A stretch of DNA of 64,000 bases from Ectobius pallidus. Lineage: Eukaryota; Arthropoda; Insecta; Blattodea; Ectobiidae. The stretch is from positions 150,283,890 to 150,347,889 of the forward strand of contig CAXKWD010000009.1 in assembly GCA_964059195.1 (NCBI GenBank), read 5' to 3'. Positions 24,301-36,300 of the stretch are shown in pieces. The stretch's first letter is position 1. Each line of letters starts with the position of its first letter. The notes under the pieces were generated by a model. The model searched no databases and was not told the origin of the DNA. It saw only the letters and a list, made by a program, of their open reading frames with translations. The position numbers were made by a program, and so were the translations under genes.

Positions 24301-27300
24301 ATTAATGAAATCACTATCATAAACAAATAGGCAATTTAATTCTGAAAGTATGCAGACTAGGATGTAAAAATTTAAAATCAATACCCTTTACAGTTTTTTC
24401 TCTTCTTCTAATAGCCACTTAATGTAAGCACATGCTTCCATGCGAAAGTTAAATATTAACACTGAACTGATTAATAAGATTAAAACTTTAAAACACTTAT
24501 GGGTCATTCCATGTCAAGTGAACCAATGGAAAAACGTGACCACCTCCGATTTTAGTCATACTTGGTTGTCATGAAGTACCACCTGAGATATGTTGAAGTA
24601 CAAAATATCAGATTTTTATGTGTTGTAGTTTTCCAGTTATACCCTTCTGAAATATGGAAAAAAACCAAATTTTCTGCATAAGTGCAATCACAAAATGACG
24701 CATAAATCAAGCTGGAATTGACATAGATGAGTGGGAAAAGTACCAAAATGTAGCTTATATTATGAGCTTTAATTTGATATGTCACACGAGTACTTTCGAA
24801 AAAAAATATTTTCAAGGTTACCCAAAAAAAATTTGAAAACTGAATTTTTCAAAAACCTATATTTTGAAAATTTTGAAAAAAATCTCACAGAAACATACAT
24901 ATTTCAGCATCATGTCCTACAAGTTTTGTTATGGGATCGAAATGGGATCATATTTTTTTACATTTATAACAAATACTATGCACGCTGGGTAAGAATATAT
25001 GACACAGGAATATTGCACTTAATTCTAAAATCCATTCCTTTGTCCAGGGAGTTGTTTACCAACATGCATATACCAACTTGTGCAAGTGGTCAAATGGGTA
25101 TGAGTAAACACAGTCTGCAAGCATGTGAGTCAGCCAGGGAATGCAAGTTGTAACCTGTTGGACCTGGCTTCAGTTGTGCCTTGACTCTCATGCAGTGTGC
25201 TTCCTTTCTTCAAAGGCTGTACAAAGACTGTATTGCTGCATGTAAAGTAGTGGGTTCAGTGATTAAAATAGGCATTGTGTATTTCCCCAGTATGGCTGAA
25301 AAAGTAAGTGAAACAGCAAAGATTTTCTGCTGCAACCCTTTCAAGAAAGACAGACATCAGGGTGTGAAAAGAAGTGTGAGGCCTGTTACTGACTGGATGT
25401 GTGACATGTTTGACACCATTGTGGTAGGTATGAAAATTTGTGACAGTTGTAGGAAAGAACTATCAAAGCAGAAACAGGTTACAGATACAACAGATGACTG
25501 TTTAGTACCAGTAGCCAATACCACTAGGCCTACTAATGTTGATGAATCATTTGTAGCTTTAGATGTTACCTTAGAGTACCTTAATAAGTCTCTAAGCTCT
25601 CTAGAGGAGTCACCTGTTGCTAAGAGGAAGTTGCAAATGAAATCATACTGTGATAAAAAATACAGTAAAATAAAAAAATGTTTGACAGAAAAGGTACTAA
25701 CAGCAGCAAGTACAAATACAGAGAAAACTGTTGACCATAAATCAGAATCATGTGAAGTCATTTGTCAGCTAAAAGAAAAGTTTCAAGAAGAAAATATAAG
25801 TGTTAGTGAAAAATTGCAAATTTTAACAGTACTACCTAAAAGCTGGTCATGCAGTGAAATACAAAATGAATTTCAGGTTAGCAACAGAATGGCAAGAAAA
25901 GCTAAAGCATTGGTGAAAGCGAAGGGTATTCTGGCAACACCAAATCCTAAACCAGGAAAGGTTTTAAATGAATCTGTGATTGAGAAGGTAATAGGGTTCT
26001 ACAACAGTGATGATGTCAGCCGTCTTATGCCTGGAAAAAAAGACTTTGTTTCTGTGAAAACGGGTGACAGTAGTAGAATTCATGTACAGAAGAGGCTAGT
26101 GATGGGCAACTTGAAGGAAGTGTACGAGCTGTTCAAAAACAAAAATCCTACTGATAAGATTGGATTTTCGAAATTTGCTGATTTACGACCTAAACATTGC
26201 GTCTTGGCTGGAGGAAGTGGTACCCACACAGTATGCGTTTGTACAGTGCATCAGAATGTTAAATTAATGCTACAAGTGTTGAAATCCAAACAAATTACAC
26301 TGAATGATGGCACAGATATAAGTAATTATAATTCCTGTTTAGCGAAGTTAATGTGTGAAGAGCCAGGCACAGCATGCCACCTTAATGAATGTCCTTCATG
26401 TCCAGGTGTAGATAATTTGAAAGATGAGTTACAGTTGCTGCTAGATAATGAACTGGTGGACAACATTACATACAAGCAGTGGGTTTCTGTTGACAGATGT
26501 AATTTAGTAACCTTCTTCAAAACTGCAGATGAGTTTATAGAAACTTTGTGTGAACAGTTGTTGATTTTGAAGAGACATTCTTTTATTGCAAGAAGACAGG
26601 CAGAATATTATAATCACTTGAAGCAGAATATTGGAGTAAATGAAGCTGTGGTATGTATGGACTTTGCAGAAAATTATTCGTTTGTACTACAGGATGAAGC
26701 CCAGTCTTTTCATTGGAACAATGATCAAGCAACTATTTTTCCTATAGCAGTCTACTACAATGATCATAATATACACTACAAAAGTATTGTATGTATCTCT
26801 GAATGTCTACAGCATGACACCACTGCTGTTCATTTATTCCAGAAAAGGCTTATCTCTCATTTGAAGTTGGAAGTAATTAGAGATTTGAAAAAAATTTACT
26901 ACTTCTCAGATGGTGCAGCTGCGCAATTTAAAAACAGAAAAAACTTTTCAAACTTATGCCACCATGTTCATGATTTTGGAATTGAGGCAGAGTGGCATTT
27001 CTATGCAACAGCCCATGGGAAAGGAGTATGTGACGGTCTGGGTGGTACTGTGAAAAGACTTGCAGGAAAGGCAAGCCTACAGCGGCCATACGAGCATCAA
27101 ATCATGACACCAGCACAGCTGTTTACATGGAGTGAGGAAAACATCGACTCCATGCAGTTCTTCTTCTTCAATGAAGCACAATACAACAAAGAGGAAAAAA
27201 TACTTGCAGACAGATTTCTGTCTACAAAAGCAATACCAGGCACACAGAAGTTCCACAGTTTCATCCCATTGTCAGATAAAGTGTTGTTGACAAAGGTATT

Positions 27301-30300
27301 TTCAAGAAGTGAACAGTCATCCACTTTTTCAGTGTTAGGACCACGTGTGCAACAGAGGCTGAAGCTAGCAGAAGTAAAAGGATATGTTACATGTGAGAAC
27401 AACAATCATTGGTGGCTTGGTGTAGTTGTGGACAAAAATGAGACAGCACAGATAGTGGAACTGATGTTTCTGCACCCTGCAGGTCCTTCTCCATCATTTA
27501 CTTTCAAAAGTGACTGTCCAAATAAACTGACTGTGCCTCTCTCTCAGATCCTCACCCTTGTGCAACCTACATGTCCCACTGGCCGTAGTTATTACCTCTC
27601 GAAGGAAGAGATGGATGCGGCAACCATGGCTCTAGAAAATTACTGTAGACAATAAATTCACGTTTTTGTCATTGAAGAAGGGAAGGTAACATGTTTTCTG
27701 TAAGTTTTTCTTTTTGATTGTAATGAAATTTTAGAATTAAGTGCAATATTCCTGTGTCATATATTCTTACCCAGCGTGCATAGTATTTGTTATAAATGTA
27801 AAAAAATATGATCCCATTTCGATCCCATAACAAAACTTGTAGGACATGATGCTGAAATATGTATGTTTCTGTGAGATTTTTTTCAAAATTTTCAAAATAT
27901 AGGTTTTTGAAAAATTCAGTTTTCAAATTTTTTTTGGGTAACCTTGAAAATATTTTTTTTCGAAAGTACTCGTGTGACATATCAAATTAAAGCTCATAAT
28001 ATAAGCTACATTTTGGTACTTTTCCCACTCATCTATGTCAATTCCAGCTTGATTTATGCGTCATTTTGTGATTGCACTTATGCAGAAAATTTGGTTTTTT
28101 TCCATATTTCAGAAGGGTATAACTGGAAAACTACAACACATAAAAATCTGATATTTTGCACTTTAACATATCTCAGGTGGTACTTCATGACAACCAAGTA
28201 TGACTAAAATCGGAGATGGTCATGTTCAAAATTGACAAAAAATTGGTTCACTTGACATGGAATGACCCTTATGCACCACTTACGTCAAACATAAACATGT
28301 CCTACTAATTTTATGTTTGACGTAAGTGGTGCATAAGTGTTTTAAAGTTTTAATCTTATTATTCAGTTGTGCCACGGTTTTTAACAACTTCTTTGTAAAA
28401 TTTTTTACAATTTTACAATTTACTGATTACGCATGATGTGACATACCTTCATCTGCAGGAGAACTCTGTTCCGAGTCGGAATAGAAAGATCTCTTCTTCA
28501 CAGTGTGTTGTTTCTTTGCCCTTGTCTCTTGTGGTGGTGCAATAGGCTCCACATCTCGAACACTTGAATCTGGAGCTGTGAGAGGGAATGTAGGCAGATC
28601 GTGGTACCCATTGGCACGAGCATTGATGTAGTGTGATAGAGACCCCAGCTGGAACTCTTCCCGATCTGAAATACATACATCCCAATTTAACAAGACTTAC
28701 AAGGGAACTATATATGACCAGTGGCGGTTTCTTTATGTGCTGCAGTACACAGCTTGTTTTCTGCTCGTTGTATAATGTTATTTTCAAACGCAATATCATA
28801 TTTTCTTTTGCGTAGATTTTGAACTTGGCGCGTCCACGCGAGAATTTCTTAGCTGGTAGCTTGGGAGTCAAGAGTCGCTAATGTGAATATTATCTTTTCC
28901 GCCTCGTGAATGCAGTTTGTGAACAGCGCAGCGTTCGTAGGGTGTGATGTCATGCTCGACCTTGACTGCTTCGTGCATATGGGAGTTTTAACCTGTTAAT
29001 GCGCTGCGGCAGCAGGCAGCCCAGAGTGGGATTCTGAGGGAGGTTCACGTCTCACCGGCGCGGCGGGCGTGCTGTTAGTTATGTGAGAAGATCTTCCACC
29101 ATCTGACAGGAGGGGACCGTGATGTAGCGAGTAAGCAATGCTTTTCATCTTCACCGCCAAATTCGAATGTGTTAAATTCAGAAAAACCCGGATTCCACAA
29201 CCCCGATTAAGTATTCTGTCGCAATGGGAACACTAAGCGACTTCCTCTACCTCGATCATTAAAAATACTATTTTCTCGTCTCTTATTCCATTTCGGGGAA
29301 CTCTCACGCAATTTTCCCTACCCTAATTATTATTACTTATTTATTTATATAATTATTATTGTTATTATTATTTTTTATTTTAATTTTTGCTATTTTCTCT
29401 CGTCACACAACTCACACAACGTTCGACGAAACGAGAGAAATTAGCAAAAAAATAATTAGGGCAGAGAAAATCGCGTGAGAGTTCCCAGAGATGGATTAAG
29501 AGACGAGCAGTTTAGATAGGCCTACTAATAATTTTTAAAAATATTTTAAGTTTGCTGTATGAAATAGTATTTGCAGCACACTTTCGTTTTGAGCCACAAG
29601 CCGCTACTGTATATGACTGATATAAACATGTTCTGATACGGGTAAACACTAAAGTGCTGTATGGTTTTTGGATTCTTTGTATTCAGGTGTATGTATATTA
29701 ATAAGAACATATGCTGAAATAAGTTAATAAGTGGATTATCTTCTAAATCATTCTTGAACTCAACAAAAAGTAATTATATTAAAGATAACACCAATTTTGG
29801 GGGGGAAAAAAGAACACAATGTTTGGGAAAAAAATAACTCTACTTTTGGGAAAAAATAACACTGCTTTTGACCAAATAATAAACCCACCTTTTGGATGTC
29901 CCTAGCTATAAGAAGGCTAAATACGTGGACTGTATCTCCGAAACAGTGTTAATTCGTTAAAAAAAAACCTTTCCCAAAAACCTCAGTGGGGTTTTCGGGG
30001 CAGAGCCCCAATGAGCAAAGCGAGCATTATTATATAACTGAAGTATACCAGAGACATGGAAGAAGGAACATCATTGAAACATGATATTTAGGATCGGTCA
30101 TGACATATTGAGGGAACAAGTCGAGGATTGTTCTTCGTCTGGCCCAGTCAACTCCAGAGTGCAGCCTGATGAAGACTAGTGGGAATAGTTGAAACGTCGC
30201 ACCATTTTATTATTTTATCCACTGTGTTAAATAATTTTAATTTTGACAATAGATATTTTATTTCAGTGGAAAGTGTGGACTCTATTTATATGTAGGCCTA

Positions 30301-33300
30301 TTTATGATGTTAAACAACAACATTTTTGAGAAAAAATAACACCGCTTTTGACCAAATAATAAACACACCTTTTGCATGTCCCTACCAATAATACAATACA
30401 TGTGTGAATGTGGAACAAGTTATGACTCCCATTACTGTAGTAGTAAATAAGAAGATCTAGTTTGATGTGTCATTTTTCTTCCCATTTTCTAAGCAGTAGA
30501 CCTATGCATGTAATATGTAATTTAAAACATTTTAAATCTGTTTAGTATGAATGACAGTTGTAACTGATAAAACAGCAAGTTATAGGCTACATTGCATTAT
30601 AACTCAATCATTCTTATTGGAAGGTTTAAGTAAAGTGTTCCCTATTACAGGCCATGGAGGCCCAGAGGGTTCCAGGAGGTTGAGGCTCCCAGATTTTTAG
30701 ACATCGGCACATGAAGGTGGTAAGGTTGTCAGCCCGGCCGCACCGGCCGCCTTTACCCCCAGGATTGCTCCTGGTACTCATTTCTGTTAGAGGCTGAGTC
30801 GACCCCAGGGCCATAGTGCCACCAGAAGGATTAGGCCAATTGAAAAACTCCAACGACCTCATCGGGGATCGAACCCGCGACCTTCCGGTTTGTAGCGCAG
30901 CGCCTCAACCACTACTCCATTGGAAGGTTTAAATCAGTTCAAATTATGACTCAAGTATAACTGGCCATCATTCTAGTCACTATCAGTTATCTGAAATATT
31001 AACCAAAGCTTTATCTGGTACCTTTAAACTTGGACTCCAGGACTGGCGCAGGCTTTGTAGCGAGGAATATCTTCTTGGCGAGTTTGGTCAGTCTTGAGTT
31101 CTCTGTCCCTGGAGCAGGAAAGATGAACTGTCGCAAGAAGCGAGCACGATCGCGTATGTCATAATTCTGATCATAGCGAGCCAGACTGAAGACGTACTGA
31201 CACAGGAGTTTCGTCTGCTTTGGGTTTGTCAGGAACAGCTTCACAGCCAGATTCAGGATCTGCAGCTTCACAATATCCTCCTGTAACAAAACATATCAGA
31301 CATCTGAAAAAGGGTGTCCGTTTGCACCTCGGATCTTATTTTCGCTTTTGTTTGAGAGTTAAGAGGAAAAAAATAGTATAAAACTTTTTTTGCACTACTG
31401 AAGTACCAAGTTTCACTAATATACAGTGAAACCTTGGCAAGACGTTCTTCAGGGGGCTGTGTAAAAATAGCGTATTACACGGGACCGCGTATTAGCGAGA
31501 GTGGGTCATTTTTAGAATTTAAAAATGTTAACACCAAGATATGAATAAAAATAAACATTTGTTGAATCAAATTAAGGATTAAATACTGTAATTATGCTGA
31601 GGGATATTATAACTGTTTCTGATAAATAGGGCTCGGACTTTTAGGTGCTTATAAAAACGAAAATATTTATTTTTTATGTGGTTAAAAAGTTGAAAATAAG
31701 TTTAAAAAATATGAAAATATTTTAATTAAGAAATATCTACAGAAGTACTCATCTAGTCAGCAAGTGTAGAACTGTTGCAGTGAACGACAAAAGTAGATCT
31801 TAAGTTGTGCATCTTAAATCAATTTTCACGGAACAGAGACTTATATCTTGAAAATGTGTGTTCAACATCTTGCATATTTGTAACACGCAATGTCACTGAC
31901 ACTCAGATGTTTGCTTTTGAACCACTGATTTTGTTAAGCTTGTTTTTAATGTGTTTGGTTTCTTTTATTGATTCTGTTAACAATTGTTTTGTTGTTTCCA
32001 ACTTAGTAATGCAGTGGAGGGGAAATAGAAATTCGCACTAATAAAGGCCAAAAAACCCCTAATTTATATTGTTTGACTCAACATAACAACGCAACACAAG
32101 GAAAATATGGAGCAATTTTACAAAAACAGTCAAAATATTCATTTCTAAACATGATATGTGGTAAAATATGTAAAAAAAAATCCAGTTACAAAAAATATTT
32201 ATTCAAATAACAATTATTGAATTTTTTTTTATGTGATATGCAACTCAGTTGCAAGGTCCCAACTGGAACTTTGACAAAGTCCAGAAATCATAAGTAATAG
32301 CAAAAAAAAAAATGTATTTACCTAAAAGTCCGAACCCTACTGATAAATATGGTAGCTTCAATTAACGAATAGAGCATAAACAATTTTTTGGACATAAGAT
32401 TGAAAGAGCACATGGACAGTACTGTTGAAAGTTCTAAGGAGGCCAAATTGTTCAAGTCAATGAACAAACAGAAAGATTTAAAACAGTGAAAAAGTTTGGA
32501 AACTGACTGATGAATTCTGAAATAACTCGAGAAGTAAATTTACTCACAAAGTACATAAACCTACACCAGAAGGCATATAGCAACTGATGATGTGTACAAA
32601 TGTACATGAAACATGTTTGCAATTAAAGAGAAATAGTGAAATCTCGAGTGTTTCATGTTAACTCACCTCATTAATGAATGTTTTTGCCATTTTGCGGAGA
32701 ACATCGGGCGCAATCTTAGGAACCCTGTCTGAATATTCTCCAAGCAGCCACAGAATCGAGGCCCTTGCCTGTGGCACGGTGATGAAGTCTACCAGGTTCG
32801 CCATATGAGTGATGATATCGTTGTGCTCGTTTGGTAGTGTTTGCAACAGTTTCTTGATAACGACGACGCTCTCTGCCACTACAGCCTCTGCAAATGCAAG
32901 TATCACTCATGTTAATGGATAGGCATTCTAGAAAATAAAATTTATTATTATTTTTTATTATTTCAACTGTGTTTATACTCCTTTTAGCTACGAGGCCATA
33001 TCAAAAGTTTGGGATCTGTGTCTGTACAGTAGGGTAGGCCATGGAACTATTGCTTGTCAATTGTTTCTATTGTTGATGTATTTAATGGAGTAAATTTCAT
33101 CTGATATTAATTTAAATGGATATGATACAGGATGAAATGGTGAGGATGATTCATGGTATGTAAATGTCCAATTCGGCATTTGCCTTTACAACTGTGGAAA
33201 CCATGAAGAAACCCATGTCAAATTGGCCGGCAAAGGGATTTGAACCTCGTACCTCAAAATGCGAGTCCCGGCCACTTCGTTCGGTAATAAAATTTAATTA

Positions 33301-36300
33301 CAGGACTATAACATAAAACTCCAGTACTGTACTGAAAACAAGCAAAGCCTAACATATAAAGTGTGTATAACGATTAACAATCAACCAATTAGATCCATGT
33401 AATGTACAGTCAAATATTGTTGTTTAGCCATGATCAATGGAAAAATGGAATCACAAATCATTTTACAAAATACAGGGAAAGTAGATTTCAATGAAGAAAA
33501 TAAATTAGCCGGGAGAGTAAACATAAAATAAAAGTACAAGGCTGGTAAAGAAATTACTGTAATATGAAGCATATCTAAACACGACGACTTGCCAAATTAG
33601 TAAAATAATATCTTAATCTCAACTTTTTTATTTTGCCTACGCCTGTTTTAGTAATGCACAGTTATGGAAGATTGTTATTGGTATTTACCATCTCTGTTGG
33701 ACAGAAGAGAGACCAGTCCATTCAAACAGGAATCTGTGACTTCCTTGATGTTGGAAGCACACCTGAAACAACACCACATATAACGAGTTGAATTTAACAC
33801 TAACCTTCACTTTTGGTCAAGTTTATCTGACGTTGGAGGTCAGAACTAAAGAACACAAAAGACGCATCAAATATCAAAATACAGACAAACCATAAATTTC
33901 CTGTTATTTCTTTGATACATTTCAACACTAGCATGTAATAGACTAGGAGGTGCCCGCGGCTTTGCCCACGATAATTAATTGAAAAATTAAAAATTAATAG
34001 TATAATAATTATTAACGCATTATATTTATTAACACTTGCATGCGATCATTCTTAAACTAAACCATTAATAATTAATGAAACAGCTAAAATTCCGGCTTTA
34101 GAGTACATTCCACGATTAGAAATCGCTACCTGGGAAAACGATCTCAGATTCGATTATGCAGTTCCAAAGCTAACTGTGAACACATAATACGTATTGTTTC
34201 TCAACTGTTTGTTGACAGATGAATGTGATGTGAATTTTATTTGATAAATTCAGTGTAATTTTCAGAAATTACATAATTTTTCAAGAGAAGGGGTGATTGA
34301 TTTGGATTTTTACTGTCCGCGATACTTCGAGGATTAAACTATCAATATATTAAACCTGATGCCCGTGGCTTCACCCGCCATTATTAATTAACTCCAGGAT
34401 TTTTAAGAAATTTAGACTGGTAGATTATTAAAAATGTTTGTGGTTCAGAGCTATGAAAATTGTAAGTAAAAATAAAATTAGAATATTTGTTCATTGTGTT
34501 CATTTCACTTAGGCCTTATATAATAAAGAAACGGTTTTACTAATTTTGTAGTCGTCATGAAAGTTTACACTGCGAGAGACGAACATCGCCGAGTATACCC
34601 GATGTCTCACGAAGTGAGGGAGCAAGCAAGCACGCTATTTAGGGCCATTGAATTGTATAAGAGTAGATTGCTTCTCATTAAAAATATGATTTTCATAAAC
34701 TTCCAAGCCCTAGTAATAATAATGTTAAACTCAAATATCTTGTATACGCCCCTGAGGGAAATGTATCACCAATAAAATTAAAATATCAGTCAGAATGAAC
34801 AGAAGCAAAAACACTATGTCAATGGAAGATCCTAAACACACAATATAACCATGTAAACTAAACACGTTTCCAAATATTCTTAAAATTTACAAATAAGTTG
34901 ATTTTACTATAATGTAATTCGAACCCCAATGTCTGAGAGAATTTTGTCTCATAAAATATTCTCATATACTCTAATATTAACTAGAAACAATATTCCGTGG
35001 ATGCATACCAACAACAGAAGATAAAGCATTCGAACAAAAGGAGAAATTACAAAATCTGGGAGCTATAATTAGGCCTACATATACAAATAATATGCCGTCT
35101 GCCTATGGTAGAAGACGCAACGGTCGGGTGGTAGGCCTTGTCCCTTCAGGGATGAAGTGCCACGGAGTTTAGTTTATGAAAAATATACATTTGTTCTAAC
35201 TGCATGAGGCGCATTCACTGCTCAGCTGAAAAAATGTAATTCAGCGATGCTCTTTCTTTCCTGGTCGCTATGGCAGCTGAACAAAGCCACCTGCAATTAA
35301 CTTCTCAACTGAAATGTAACAGGGAAAGCTAATGCTTCAAGTGCAAAAAAAATCTGGCTTTGAGGTGCATTTGGACAACCTTCAAGTCCATCTATGTTAA
35401 AAATGTCAGATCTCTGCATTGGCCTAAGTGAAATGAACACAATGAACAAATATTCTAATTTTATTTTTACTTACAATTTTCATAGCTCTGAACCACAAAC
35501 ATTTTTAATAAACTACCAGTGTCAATTTCTTAAAAATCCTGGAGTAAATTAATAATGGCAGGCGAAACCGCGGGCACATGATGTAAAATATTGATGGTTT
35601 AACCCTTGAAATATCGCTGATAATAAAAATCCAAACCATTCCTTACCTTGATAAATTATATAACTTATGAAAATTACACTGAATTTATCAAATTAAATTC
35701 ACATCATATTCATCTGTCAACAAACAGTTGAGAAACAATACGTACTGGTATTATCAGTGCTCACAGGTAGCTTTGGAACTGCATAAAACTTACAATATAA
35801 TTAATTTCTGAAATCTACGCACTGGTAGGAACGAATTATATTGTAAAGGAAAAAGCGATAGTATATGATGAGAAATTTTAAATAAAAATTGTGAATGTAT
35901 TGTCAGTGCCTTCAGGATTCTAGACCTGTAGTTTCGTATTTAAGCATCATTTTAACCGGCTATTTTCTCGTAGGTTACATGACATTCCATATCTGTGATA
36001 GATGAGGTACCACACATACCTGCCAATGGCTTGTATTGCAGCTGCCACAAACTCCTTGTCATGACTTGAGATGTAAGTCTGGAACTCTCGTAGAATAACC
36101 GAAATGCTCGTCTCTGTAGCCAGATTCGTGAGGATTTCCAGCTTTAGCAGCTTTATGTGAGTCGGGTCACTTGTCCGCACAAAGAAACTTTTCAAAAATG
36201 GCTCGAACATCCCCTGCAATAAAAAAAAAAAAAGAACTTCAACTATGATTTCCAAAGAGAACTGATGTAACAATGAATAAGGACTAGTTTTGAGAAGATT

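Larger units (their letters stand above)
24465..28368. repeat. Palindrome interrupted by the large transposon
   Basis: With the transposon and one TTAT removed, 24465-24500 plus 28273-28295 pairs with 28310-28368 around a 14-nt loop. Arms are about 59 bp and nearly perfect ('cacttatgcaccacttacg' against 'cgtaagtggtgcataagtg'). It is an older foldback sequence of unknown type. Confidence 0.85.

Noticed and set aside
24552..24815. 87-codon ORF on the minus strand with a twin at 27944-28207
   Set aside because: Both are the same frame in the two terminal repeats of the large transposon; they exist because the repeats are inverted copies.
24779..25153. 124-codon ORF upstream of the transposase
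   Set aside because: It lies mostly in the left terminal repeat and is mirrored at 27669-27980.
28718..29080. GC-rich part as a promoter CpG island
   Set aside because: It is inside a hAT element with a perfect target duplication and within an AP3B intron.
34557..34775. 72-codon ORF
   Set aside because: Lies across the end of a Helitron; no independent support.
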